64,000 nt of DNA from Thalassospira alkalitolerans (GTDB lineage: Bacteria; Pseudomonadota; Alphaproteobacteria; Rhodospirillales; Thalassospiraceae). The position numbers and the translations under genes are program-made. The stretch spans positions 62,001-126,000 of the forward strand of contig NZ_JFKB01000002.1 of assembly GCF_002115745.1 (NCBI RefSeq). The letters run 5' to 3'. Under the pieces are notes generated by a model. That model had not been told where the DNA came from. It was given only the letters and a program-made list of their open reading frames with translations, and ran no database searches. Below are positions 54,686 to 63,410 of the stretch, in pieces (position 1 is the stretch's first letter; each line of letters starts with the position of its first letter).

Positions 54686-55495
54686 ATGCCGACCGCTCTT
54701 AAAGATTTTACGCAACATAGCGACGTCCCGTTCTATCAGCCGACCGGCAATGAAGAACAACTTTTTCAGACAGCTTGGCAACAGCGTCTTCCCTTGCTGC
54801 TTAAGGGGCCAACCGGTTGCGGAAAAACGCGATTTGTTTCCCATATGGCCGCAAAACTGGGCGTGCCACTTTATACCGTTTCCTGCCACGATGATTTAAC
54901 GGCGGCGGATTTGACCGGGCGGTACTTGATCAAGGGTGGTGAAACAGTTTGGGTTGATGGGCCCTTGACGCGTGCAGTTCGTCATGGCGGTATTTGTTAT
55001 CTTGATGAAGTGGTCGAGGCCCGCAAAGACGTTACGGTGGTTCTTCATCCGTTGACCGATGACCGCAGGATCCTTCCGCTGGACCGGACAGGTGAATTGC
55101 TTGAAGCGCCGGAAAATTTCATGCTGGTGGTGTCGTATAACCCCGGTTATCAGAACCTGCTTAAGCAATTAAAACCATCAACCCGGCAACGTTTCCTTGC
55201 CACCGAATTCGATTTTCCCGATGCGGAAACCGAAACGGCCGTCATCATGCGTGAAACCGGAATTGATGCTGAACGTGCCAGGTTGCTGGTGCGCATCGCA
55301 GGCAATATCCGCAAATTGACCGGAATTGACCTTGAAGAAGCGGCATCGACCCGCCTGCTGGTTTATTGCGCGACCCTTTTGATGGCGGATATCGCCTTTG
55401 ATGATGCGGTTAATGCCGCGATCATCGAGCCACTTTCCGATGATGCTGATATCAAGGCGGGGCTGCGCGAGGCCATCGGCATTATCCGCGGCTGA
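54686..55495 (+). CDS. norQ: NorQ, MoxR/CbbQ-type AAA+ ATPase for NOR assembly
   Basis: The start was set at ATG 54686 with AGGAG upstream. The 269-residue protein has Walker A KGPTGCGKTRF, Walker B GICYLDEVVEAR and the sensor MLVVSYNPGYQN, typical of NirQ/NorQ/CbbQ. With NorD it is needed for insertion of the non-heme iron and activation of NorCB. It is 16 bp before norD. Confidence 0.93.
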   Translation: MPTALKDFTQHSDVPFYQPTGNEEQLFQTAWQQRLPLLLKGPTGCGKTRFVSHMAAKLGVPLYTVSCHDDLTAADLTGRYLIKGGETVWVDGPLTRAVRHGGICYLDEVVEARKDVTVVLHPLTDDRRILPLDRTGELLEAPENFMLVVSYNPGYQNLLKQLKPSTRQRFLATEFDFPDAETETAVIMRETGIDAERARLLVRIAGNIRKLTGIDLEEAASTRLLVYCATLLMADIAFDDAVNAAIIEPLSDDADIKAGLREAIGIIRG

Positions 55496-55511
55496 TAGCC
55501 GGGAGGCGACA

Positions 55512-57491
55512 ATGAGCTTCGATTTCCTTGAATTTGAAGAACAGGTTGGCATGATCTGGCACCGGATTGCATCACGCAATCAGGAAAGCTATCGCGATTA
55601 TCGCGAACATGCGGTTACTTTTGCCGAGTTGCGCGGTCATTTGCCTGTGGTTTTTCGCGCCCTTGGCGGTGACCCTGCGTGCGAGTTTGCCCAGATTGAT
55701 AAACGGGTTTCCGGGCATCGATTGCGGTGGCGCCAACGGATTGGCTTGGTCGATGAACAGATCGCCATGGCAGAAATGAACGAAGCATCGGTCAAGCTGC
55801 CGTCTTCTGTTTCACTGTTCCCGTCACGTGATCTAAACCGCGATCTTTATATCTGGTTGATGGCGTGGTTTGCGGTTTCTATTCCGCCAAATACTGTGCC
55901 TGATTCTGCAAAAACACCGTTCCTGACCGATTTGGTCCGAGTTGCCCAAGCGCGTAAAACCGATATTGCCGTGCGGCAATCGTTTCCCGGGATTACGGGG
56001 CTGCGCCAGCGTCTTTATGATGCGTTTCTGGCCTTGCGCCCGGATCGCCCCTTGCCGTGCACCGAACAACAGATGGAACACTGTGTTCTGAAAATTCTGG
56101 GTTCTGCCGGGCATCAGGATGAAAACGGCCTTTGGTCCTTGGTTGTTAATGGTTCCGAGGGCTCTGGCAGCACCGCTGACATGGTTGCCATCGTCAATGA
56201 GGCAGGTCTGCAATCACAGCGTTATGCACCTATTCTGCCTGTGCCGTTATGGGGCGAGGCTATTTTTAACGGAACCGCCGGATCGATTGCGGATTGTGAT
56301 GATGACGAAGAAAGCAAGTCCTCTGATGGTGATCAGGAACGTAAAAAGCGTGCCCGGCGGCGCAAGAATGATCAGGCAGGGCGCAATGATCCACTGGCAT
56401 TGAACAGGTTTGAAAAAGTCTTGACGATCGCCGAGATGGTCAATGTGAACCGGCCAATGGATGATGAAGACGAACAGGATGCCAAAAAGGCTGCTGACGA
56501 ACTTGAGGAAATGGAAATTTCCGACTGCAAACGCAAGGCGGCAACCAAGCTTCGTTTCGATCTTGATTTGCCACCGCGTGACGTCGATGAAGGCCGGGTC
56601 ATTGGCGAATGGACTTATCCCGAATGGGATTATCGTCAACAAACCTATCGCCCGGATTTTTGTAAAATCGTTATGCAGTCCGGCGACGAAACGGTTAGCG
56701 ACTGTGATATTTGGCGGCCCGGTGAAACCGAACGTCGTCAGATCCGACAGGTACGACGCCAGTTCGAAGCCTTCCGGCCACGGCACGAAGTCTTGCGCGG
56801 GCAGTTTGATGGCAGCGAGCTTGATCTTGAAGCATTGGTCCGTGCGCAATGCGACCAAAAAGGCAGCGGTGAACTAAGCGACCGGGTCTATTTGAATACA
56901 GTACGCCGGGCGCGGGATTTGTCGGTTGCGGTGTTGGTTGACGTATCACTGTCCACGGATGCGTGGATACAGGATCACCGTGTTCTCGATGTTGAAAAAC
57001 AGGCGCTTTCGGTATTGGCCGGGGGGCTTGATGCCTGTGGCGATGAATTTGGTGTGTTTAGCTTTACATCGCGCCGCCGTGATTGGGTGCGGATAAATGC
57101 GCTTAAGAACTTTGACGAAGATTGGTCGCCCCGGTGTCAGGACAGAATACAAAAACTCCGCCCTGGCTATTACACAAGGCTGGGGGCTGCTATTCGTCAT
57201 ATGGGAAAATTGCTGGGTGAACGGCCGCATCAACACCGGCTGTTGTTGGTGATTACCGATGGTAAACCCAACGATATCGATCATTACGAAGGTCGCTATG
57301 GGATCGAGGATACCCGCCGTGCGGTGCGCGAATGCCGCAAGTCTGGACTTGGTTTGTTTGGCGTCACGGTGGATCGTAAGGCACAGGATTATTTCCCATA
57401 TATTTTCGGTGCTGGCGGGCATGCTATTGTTGGGCGGTTGGAAAAACTGCCTGCTGCCTTGCCACGGATTTATCGCCAACTGGTTCGGTGA
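55512..57491 (+). CDS. norD: NorD, VWA-domain protein for NOR activation
   Basis: The start was set at ATG 55512 behind GGGAGG. The 659-residue protein has an N-terminal helical region, a long acidic/basic middle segment (DDDEESKSSDGDQERKKRAR near 265-285) and a C-terminal von Willebrand A domain (about 470-650) with MIDAS-type VLVDVSLSTDAW and LLLVITDGKPND. It partners NorQ. Length matches NorD proteins of alphaproteobacteria. Confidence 0.93.
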   Translation: MSFDFLEFEEQVGMIWHRIASRNQESYRDYREHAVTFAELRGHLPVVFRALGGDPACEFAQIDKRVSGHRLRWRQRIGLVDEQIAMAEMNEASVKLPSSVSLFPSRDLNRDLYIWLMAWFAVSIPPNTVPDSAKTPFLTDLVRVAQARKTDIAVRQSFPGITGLRQRLYDAFLALRPDRPLPCTEQQMEHCVLKILGSAGHQDENGLWSLVVNGSEGSGSTADMVAIVNEAGLQSQRYAPILPVPLWGEAIFNGTAGSIADCDDDEESKSSDGDQERKKRARRRKNDQAGRNDPLALNRFEKVLTIAEMVNVNRPMDDEDEQDAKKAADELEEMEISDCKRKAATKLRFDLDLPPRDVDEGRVIGEWTYPEWDYRQQTYRPDFCKIVMQSGDETVSDCDIWRPGETERRQIRQVRRQFEAFRPRHEVLRGQFDGSELDLEALVRAQCDQKGSGELSDRVYLNTVRRARDLSVAVLVDVSLSTDAWIQDHRVLDVEKQALSVLAGGLDACGDEFGVFSFTSRRRDWVRINALKNFDEDWSPRCQDRIQKLRPGYYTRLGAAIRHMGKLLGERPHQHRLLLVITDGKPNDIDHYEGRYGIEDTRRAVRECRKSGLGLFGVTVDRKAQDYFPYIFGAGGHAIVGRLEKLPAALPRIYRQLVR

Positions 57492-57493
57492 TC

Positions 57494-58105
57494 ATGGATA
57501 ACTCAGATGAACAACTGATGTCGTCGCGGAACCTTGACGATATTGGCGATGCCGATGATGCTAATTGGGGTGGATTGGAAGATTTGCCCGGCCACCCGAT
57601 TATGTGGGTGCTGATTTTATCGGAATTGGTGGTTTTTGGTGCGTTTCTGTTGGTATTTTCAGCGGCCCGAATCAGTGATCCGATCGGGTTCGCAAGCGAT
57701 CAGGTTCAGCTTGATCGTGTGGCTGGTGGGATCAATACCTTAATACTGTTAACCAGCGGATTATTTGCCGTGTTTGCGGTACATGCGACCAAGGCGGGCG
57801 ATATCTTGCGGTGCCGGTTGTGGTTGTTGGCAACCTCGGTTCTGGGGATGATTTTCCTGATCATCAAGTTTTCTGAGTATATGGGAAAATTCGATGTCGG
57901 GATTGGTTTGGAAAGCAGTACTTTTTTCACTCTTTATTTTCTGATCACCGGATTTCATGCTCTTCATGTTGTTATGGGGCTTGGGGTTCTTGGTGTGGTC
58001 GCGATTTGGCCCAGTCGGATCAATATCGAAACCGGGACGGCCTTTTGGCATATGATTGATATGGTTTGGGTGCTGGTCTTTCCGGTAATCTATTTGGTGC
58101 GATGA
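57494..58105 (+). CDS. norE: NorE, heme-copper oxidase subunit III-like protein
   Basis: The start was set at ATG 57494; a GTG at 57488 overlapping the norD stop is an alternative. The 203-residue protein has five hydrophobic spans and subunit III-like motifs (GHPIMWVLILSELVVFGAFL, ITGFHALHVVMGLGVLG, FWHMIDMVWVLVFPVIYLVR). NorE is an accessory of full NOR activity in Paracoccus; its exact role is not settled. Confidence 0.9.
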   Translation: MDNSDEQLMSSRNLDDIGDADDANWGGLEDLPGHPIMWVLILSELVVFGAFLLVFSAARISDPIGFASDQVQLDRVAGGINTLILLTSGLFAVFAVHATKAGDILRCRLWLLATSVLGMIFLIIKFSEYMGKFDVGIGLESSTFFTLYFLITGFHALHVVMGLGVLGVVAIWPSRINIETGTAFWHMIDMVWVLVFPVIYLVR

Positions 58106-58106
58106 T

Positions 58107-58460
58107 ATGATTATGATTGAACCATCGATTGTGGATCCTTTGGACCCGGCCATGCCGGAAAATAACGGTCACAGCGCAGGCCGAACGGCAATTATTGTCT
58201 GGACGCTGGCCAGCGTAACTACAGTTGTATCGCTTTTTCTCGCACTTTCGGATGGCCGGTCTGCGCCGGTTCTGCTTGGTCTGTTGCCGGTCTGCGTGAT
58301 CATGGCCGTTGGCAGTTTTAAGGCATGGCTGATCTTGCTGTTTTATTTAGGACTGGGACGTCAGGCGGGTTCCTGGCGTGGATTGTTCATTGCGTTTCTG
58401 ATTGTGATTTTTGCTGGTGTTTTGGCAGCACAGGCGGCCGTGGTTCTGATGAACACCTGA
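58107..58460 (+). CDS. norF: NorF, small membrane accessory of nitric oxide reductase (subunit IV-like)
   Basis: The 117-residue protein has three predicted spans (about 28-46, 54-82 and 90-113), resembling cytochrome oxidase subunit IV/NorF. It follows norE with one base between. It closes the plus-strand nor operon; nirN converges on it with a 51-bp gap that lacks a clear hairpin. Confidence 0.82.
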   Translation: MIMIEPSIVDPLDPAMPENNGHSAGRTAIIVWTLASVTTVVSLFLALSDGRSAPVLLGLLPVCVIMAVGSFKAWLILLFYLGLGRQAGSWRGLFIAFLIVIFAGVLAAQAAVVLMNT

Positions 58461-58511
58461 CCTGACCCGTGCTGCCATCCCCCCGGATATCAAAGCAAAG
58501 GTAACGGGCGA

Positions 58512-60119
58512 TTAATGACTGGTTCCTGCCGAATAGGTGATTTTGTTAAATACGTTGTATTTTCCGACCGGTTTGCGCATTGGAATGCGTTTGATTTCCT
58601 CGAACGTTGCCGCGTCATAAACAATGACGGCACCATCATCATCCCAGATCGATAAAAGTGCGTGTTTGCCACTGCGATCAAATTCGACATGGGCGGCAAC
58701 CTTGCCGGGTTCGGGGCGGAGTGTTTTGACGATTTCAAGCGTACGCTTATCGAAAATATGAACCACGTCCTTATGCGGGCCGAAAAACACATCAACCCAG
58801 GCATAGGGGGTATTGTCATGGCTGCGGGCGAAAAAGCCCGGTCCCTGGGTGTCGATGATTTTGATCGTTTTCCAGGTTTCCATGTCAATCACGCTGATTT
58901 TTGGGTCTTTAAGGTGCGGTGTCGCAAGAACCTGATGGCCTTGATATTCAAAGGTAATGCCAGACCCAAGATGAGGCATGCCTTCAAGGGCAATATCGGC
59001 AATCTTGCGCCCGACATTCAGGTTGACGACTTGTCCGTCGCGGCCATTGCGGGCCGCCCCGATTAAATGGCGATATTCCTGATCGAAAAAGAAATCGTCG
59101 AGTTCATCAGCAAGATGAATGCGCCGAATGGGGAAGGGGCCATACTGAACGTCAAGGGCCTCGACCATATTGGCTTCGTAATTGTGTACGAAACCGGGAT
59201 AGACCGGGCGCGGATCATCAGCATATGAAATTTCCCAAACTTCGGGCAAATCTTTAAGGGCGATGATAAAACTATGGCGTGGCGGGGCAGTATAAACCGC
59301 CGATACACGGGATGATTTGCCATCTTTGCTAATGACTGGAATATTGCGTATCGGGGTCAGGTCGCGGGCATCAAGCAAAACCAGATTATGGGGCAACATA
59401 TTGCCCGCCATCACGTAACGGCCATCGTCGGAAACCGCGACATTGCGCGTGTTCAGGCCAACCCGGATTTCAGCAACCGTTTGCAGGGAATAAAGGTCAT
59501 ACATCTGTACCCAGCCATCGCGCGATGCCAGATAAACAAAACGACCATCGGGGGAATATTTCGCCCCGCCATGCAAGGCAAACCGGGTGGGAAAACGGTC
59601 AAGCGGTTCAAACGTATCGCCGTTCAGGATCGTGACGTGATGATCACCGGCCTCGACCACTGTAAACAAGTTTAATGGATCGCCATCAAATTGTGGTGTG
59701 TCGGGCAGTGTGGCCGGTTCGACAAAAACCTCGTGGCTTTGCTGGATGTCGGCCATGCTCCAACCTGGCATTTCAGCAAGGGGCTGACGCAACCAATCTG
59801 CCAGCACGGCTATATCGGCTGTATTAAGGGTTTGATCAAATGCCGGCATCTGTGTGGCGGGGCGGCCATGGGCGATAACGTCGGCAATACTGTTTCCCCG
59901 CAGCCTTTCAAGGCTTTCAGGCAATAATGCGGGCCCCATTCCGCCCAGTCGGTCACCATTGTGACAGGCCGTGCAATGGGTTGCATATAGGGCGCTGGCA
60001 TTTGCAAACTGATCGGGTTTAAGTGTCGTTTCATCGGCAAGGGCATAACTGGCCAGACCTGTGACAAACAGGGTGGTCACAATCAGGTCTTTGCCAAGGT
60101 GTCGCAAGGCGGGGCTCAT
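58512..60119 (-). CDS. nirN: NirN, cytochrome c/d1-type dihydro-heme d1 dehydrogenase
   Basis: The 535-residue protein has a signal peptide, a cytochrome c domain (C49-T-A-C52-H53) and an eight-bladed d1 propeller (about 130-535) ending IPMRKPVGKYNVFNKITYS. Instead of the paired catalytic His motifs I expect in NirS, it has RHSFIIALKDLPEVWEIS and DDFFFDQEYRHLIGAARNG, and it sits at the end of the d1-synthesis operon, so NirN is preferred over NirS. NirN performs the last oxidation of the heme d1 tail in the periplasm and may hand the cofactor to NirS. It overlaps nirJ by 4 bp. Confidence 0.85.
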   Translation of the reverse strand: MSPALRHLGKDLIVTTLFVTGLASYALADETTLKPDQFANASALYATHCTACHNGDRLGGMGPALLPESLERLRGNSIADVIAHGRPATQMPAFDQTLNTADIAVLADWLRQPLAEMPGWSMADIQQSHEVFVEPATLPDTPQFDGDPLNLFTVVEAGDHHVTILNGDTFEPLDRFPTRFALHGGAKYSPDGRFVYLASRDGWVQMYDLYSLQTVAEIRVGLNTRNVAVSDDGRYVMAGNMLPHNLVLLDARDLTPIRNIPVISKDGKSSRVSAVYTAPPRHSFIIALKDLPEVWEISYADDPRPVYPGFVHNYEANMVEALDVQYGPFPIRRIHLADELDDFFFDQEYRHLIGAARNGRDGQVVNLNVGRKIADIALEGMPHLGSGITFEYQGHQVLATPHLKDPKISVIDMETWKTIKIIDTQGPGFFARSHDNTPYAWVDVFFGPHKDVVHIFDKRTLEIVKTLRPEPGKVAAHVEFDRSGKHALLSIWDDDGAVIVYDAATFEEIKRIPMRKPVGKYNVFNKITYSAGTSH

Positions 60120-61360
60120 GATGTCAGCCCTACCTGACCATGGCGTTTTGTCGCTGAAAACGGCAGAGTTTCAAGACGGTGATGGTCGCCTGTTATGCCC
60201 AGTTCCATATCATCAAGATAGCATCCCGGATCTTCGGCCCAAGGATCGCCGGTGAGTTGATAGGCGCGCGTTCGGGTGTTGCCGCCACATATGTCGCGAT
60301 ATTGGCATGCGCCGCACCGGCCATGAACAAGGCGCGGGCGCTGTTTCAATCCGGCCATTAACGGGTCGCTGACATCTTGCCAGATTTCGGAAAATGGCCG
60401 TTTCAGGACATTGCCCAGCGTATGTTGCCACCACATGGTATCGGGGTGGACATTGCCCAGATTGTCGATATTGGCGACATTGACGCCCGATGCATTGCCG
60501 CCCCAACGGCGCAGCATTTTGCCGATTTGTTCGGATGCCTCGGGGTAATGTTCATCAATCCAGAATTTCAGGAATACCCCATCGGCATCGTTGTTGCCGG
60601 TAACGTAATCCCGTGCAATTCCGTTTTTTACATCGGCTTCGCATCGGGCAAACATCATCAATAATGCCTCGCGGGTCATCGCGTAAAACGCATGATCCTT
60701 GCGGTTATGATTGCCGCGTCCGGCATAGTTCAGATGCGAAAAATAGAACTTGTCGATCCGTTCTTGTTCGACCAGGTCAAGAAGACCGGGAAGGTCCTGA
60801 TAGTTTTCGCGCGTCATGGTAAAACGAATGCCAACCGGCAAACCGGCATCACGGCAAAGTTTTGCCCCGCGAAGGGCCAGATCAAACCCGCCTTCAAGGC
60901 GTCGGAAATAATCATGGGTGGCATTCAACCCATCCAGACTGACCCCGACATAGTCATAATCGGCATTGGCAATCTGATCGATATTGGTATCGTCAATCAG
61001 GGTGCCGTTGCTTGACAGCGCAACATAGAAACCAAGTTCCTTGGCATAGGCTGATATGTCAAAGATATCGGGTCGCATCAGCGGTTCCCCGCCAGACAGG
61101 ATCAGAACCGGAACATTGAAATTGCGCAGGTTTTCCATGGTTTTGAAAACCTGTTTGGTGCTGAGTTCACCGGGAAAGTCTTTGTTTACGGCGGATGCAT
61201 AGCAATGCCGACATGTCAGATTGCATCGCCGGATCAGGTTCCAGATGACCACCGGCCCGCGATTGGCAAGGGCGGCATGTTTGCGTTCGGCGGGCGACGG
61301 GACAACACCGTTTTGACTGATATTGATCGCTGTGCGGATATACTGACTTAGTCGCAACAT
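60116..61360 (-). CDS. nirJ: NirJ, radical SAM enzyme of heme d1 synthesis
   Basis: The start was set at ATG 61360 with CGGAG upstream; the longer frame overlaps nirH further. The 414-residue protein has the radical SAM cluster C46-x3-C50-x2-C53 (RRCNLTCRHCYA), GGEPLMRP, and a C-terminal SPASM-like cluster region (HGRCGACQYRDICGG, DPGCYL). It removes propionate side chains from didecarboxysiroheme to form the d1 keto groups. It overlaps nirH by 13 bp and nirN by 4 bp. Confidence 0.93.
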   Translation of the reverse strand: MLRLSQYIRTAINISQNGVVPSPAERKHAALANRGPVVIWNLIRRCNLTCRHCYASAVNKDFPGELSTKQVFKTMENLRNFNVPVLILSGGEPLMRPDIFDISAYAKELGFYVALSSNGTLIDDTNIDQIANADYDYVGVSLDGLNATHDYFRRLEGGFDLALRGAKLCRDAGLPVGIRFTMTRENYQDLPGLLDLVEQERIDKFYFSHLNYAGRGNHNRKDHAFYAMTREALLMMFARCEADVKNGIARDYVTGNNDADGVFLKFWIDEHYPEASEQIGKMLRRWGGNASGVNVANIDNLGNVHPDTMWWQHTLGNVLKRPFSEIWQDVSDPLMAGLKQRPRLVHGRCGACQYRDICGGNTRTRAYQLTGDPWAEDPGCYLDDMELGITGDHHRLETLPFSATKRHGQVGLTS

Positions 61361-61884
61361 TTTTTGTCTCCGCTTTTGCGCCACCTAAGGCCGGTTTTTT
61401 TCAAAATGCGACTGCTGTAAAGAATGCGGTGGTTGCGAACATTTTGGCCCAGCAGGGCATGGATATCTTTGACGTGGGTTTCGACCGTTTCGCGCGATGT
61501 GCCATGGACCATGGCAAACAGGTTAAAGGGCCATTCGGGTAAATGCCGTGGTCGTCGATAACAATGCGATACGAAATCAAGCGCGCCGATCATTTCTCCC
61601 ATGGTGTCAACCACATCATCGGGAATATCCCAAACGCTCATGCCATTGGCGTGATAGCCCAGTCGATAATGGTTGGGGATAATGCCGATCCGACGGATGA
61701 CGCCGATATCAAGCAGACGCTGAAGCCGTTGTTTAACGGCATCGGGGCCGCCCAGCCCCATGCCAAGTGCAATATCACCATAGGGTGTTGAACTAAGTGG
61801 CAAGCCTGTTTGGGTCGCCCGAATAAGGGCATGGTCGATTTCGTCAAGTACAGGAAGGTCAATGATATCTGTGAAGGGTTTCAT
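61348..61884 (-). CDS. nirH: NirH, siroheme decarboxylase subunit
   Basis: The 178-residue protein is an AsnC/Lrp-like siroheme decarboxylase: an N-terminal winged-helix part (DEIDHALIRATQTGLPLSST) and the family motif VSHCYRRPRHLPEWPFNLFAMVHG, where His and Arg residues bind and decarboxylate the tetrapyrrole. With NirDLG it makes 12,18-didecarboxysiroheme. The name NirH versus NirL follows operon order. Its end overlaps nirJ, and its start overlaps nirG by 4 bp. Confidence 0.86.
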   Translation of the reverse strand: MKPFTDIIDLPVLDEIDHALIRATQTGLPLSSTPYGDIALGMGLGGPDAVKQRLQRLLDIGVIRRIGIIPNHYRLGYHANGMSVWDIPDDVVDTMGEMIGALDFVSHCYRRPRHLPEWPFNLFAMVHGTSRETVETHVKDIHALLGQNVRNHRILYSSRILKKTGLRWRKSGDKKCCD

Positions 61885-62333
61885 TCTTCTGGGACCTCCA
61901 ACCGCAACTCCAAGAAAAATTCCTTTTCCTTGGGGAAGTTGAGAACCGTAATCCCGGTTGTGGCTTCAATCTGATCAATGACTTTCAGAAGGGCGTTTTC
62001 ATTTTCGGCCAGAATGACAAACCACATGTTGAGGGTGTCTTCGCGTTCGTAATTATGCGCGACTTCCTCAAATGCGTTGACCTGTTCGGCGACCTGATCA
62101 AAACGCTCGGCGGGGACTTTCATGGCGGCAAGTGTGACCGCACCACCAAGTTTCTCGGTGTTGTAAAGGGGGCCGAACCGGCTGACATATCCATCCGTGA
62201 TCAGGTCCTTTACACCCTTGATTACCGTTTCCTCGTCATAACCAAGGCGGGTGGCAAGTTCCTGAAACGGTCGATCACAGATCGGAAATCCACCTTGCAG
62301 ATTGTTGATCAGGTCGCGTTGAAGCGGCTTCAT
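61881..62333 (-). CDS. nirG: NirG, siroheme decarboxylase subunit
   Basis: The 150-residue AsnC-like protein has a wHTH part (PICDRPFQELATRLGYDEET) and the NirD/NirG-type motif EVAHNYEREDTLNMWFVI, where NYERE replaces the CYRR seen in NirH/L. It pairs with a long subunit such as NirH. Assigned G rather than D by position (third of D-L-G-H). It overlaps both neighbours by 4 bp. Confidence 0.86.
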   Translation of the reverse strand: MKPLQRDLINNLQGGFPICDRPFQELATRLGYDEETVIKGVKDLITDGYVSRFGPLYNTEKLGGAVTLAAMKVPAERFDQVAEQVNAFEEVAHNYEREDTLNMWFVILAENENALLKVIDQIEATTGITVLNFPKEKEFFLELRLEVPEE

Positions 62334-62911
62334 GATATCCGTCCGATCACGCTTGGTTTGGGGGATATGGCGCAGGCATCCGTATTAGAACCGCCGGTCA
62401 GGGCGGCAGAATCCAGGGATGAGGATGCGGATGGGGCACCGTATTTACCGGCACGCTGTGTAAAGCACTGCTTGCTAAACAGGATCTTGCTTGGAATATC
62501 ACCCAGATCAAGCCGGGCAATCATATGGCGGATCTGGGCGCGGACCGTCAATCGGTCACGGCCGTGTATCATGCAATAAAGGTTGTATGGCCAAACATCT
62601 TTGACCCGTTCCCGGCGATAACAAAGCGTGACATAGGGAAGGTTGGCCATGATCTTGCCGATGTCAGGGGCCAGATCATCGGCAATGTCAAAAACGCACA
62701 TTGCATTGGCTCGATATCCCAGCGACCGATGCCGCACGATCATGCCAAACCGGTTGATCACCTTGTCCTTGATCAGGTGGTCAAATGTCTCGATAACGGT
62801 TTCTTCGGGAACACCGAGTTCAAGCGCAATCAAGGCATAGGGACGTTTGCCAATCGGCAGGCCGTCACGCAGTTTTTCGATCAGACGATGTTGAAGCTCG
62901 CTTAGTTCCAT
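62330..62911 (-). CDS. nirL: NirL, siroheme decarboxylase subunit with C-terminal extension
   Basis: The start was set at ATG 62911 (MELSELQHRLIEKLRDGLPI), overlapping the nirD stop by 10 bp. The 193-residue protein has the long-type motif YVTLCYRRERVKDVWPYNLYCMIHG. The last ~30 residues (Ser/Ala-rich, ending in ACAISPKPSVIGRIS) go beyond the usual ~170-175 residue length of NirL/NirH and look disordered. Function as for NirH. Confidence 0.86.
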   Translation of the reverse strand: MELSELQHRLIEKLRDGLPIGKRPYALIALELGVPEETVIETFDHLIKDKVINRFGMIVRHRSLGYRANAMCVFDIADDLAPDIGKIMANLPYVTLCYRRERVKDVWPYNLYCMIHGRDRLTVRAQIRHMIARLDLGDIPSKILFSKQCFTQRAGKYGAPSASSSLDSAALTGGSNTDACAISPKPSVIGRIS

Positions 62912-63399
62912 TGCAACGCAAATCCCAAATCGAGGCGGTAATGTTCGATCATCGGCATTCGATGCACGGCAAAGCCGGTTTTTGCCTCGATCGAATGGAT
63001 CGTCGTATTCAAACTCGCCTGATCGGCGGCGGTTACGACGAACCACAGATTGAGTTTATCTTCACGTTCGTAATTGTGATTGATTTCGGTAAAGTGGCTG
63101 ACGAGATTGGCAATCTTTTCCAATTGATCTTGCGGAATTTCCATGGCGGCAAGTGTCGATGCCCCCGCCCGTCCGGTGGCATATGTTGCCCCGACCCGAT
63201 CGACATAGCCCTTGGTCTTCATATCTGAAATCGCTGTAATAACGCTTTCTTCATCGCTGCCGATTTTTTCGGCAATGGTGGCAAAGGGGCGCGGTGTTGT
63301 CGGAAAGTCGCGCTGGAACTCCTCGATCAGGCGGATTTGCAGGGCACTAAGGTCAGGGGCCAAGTCGGGGGTTGGCTTTGGGTTCCGGTTGTTGCTCAT
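62902..63399 (-). CDS. nirD: NirD, siroheme decarboxylase subunit
   Basis: The 165-residue AsnC-like protein has LIEEFQRDFPTTPRPFATIA, a wHTH (SDEESVITAISDMKTKGYVD) and EINHNYEREDKLNLWFVVTA, the short-type motif shared with NirG. It is the first decarboxylase gene after nirF (11-bp gap), as in Pseudomonas nirFDLGHJ. The N-terminal ~15 residues (NNRNPKPTPDLAPD) are a polar extension. Confidence 0.86.
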   Translation of the reverse strand: MSNNRNPKPTPDLAPDLSALQIRLIEEFQRDFPTTPRPFATIAEKIGSDEESVITAISDMKTKGYVDRVGATYATGRAGASTLAAMEIPQDQLEKIANLVSHFTEINHNYEREDKLNLWFVVTAADQASLNTTIHSIEAKTGFAVHRMPMIEHYRLDLGFALQWN

Positions 63400-63410
63400 G
63401 CCATCCTCTC

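Noticed and set aside
58512-60119. Calling this gene nirS (cytochrome cd1 nitrite reductase)
   Set aside because: It is at the end of the d1 operon after nirJ and its propeller carries NirN-type segments (DDFFFDQEYRHLIGAARNG) rather than the NirS distal His motifs.
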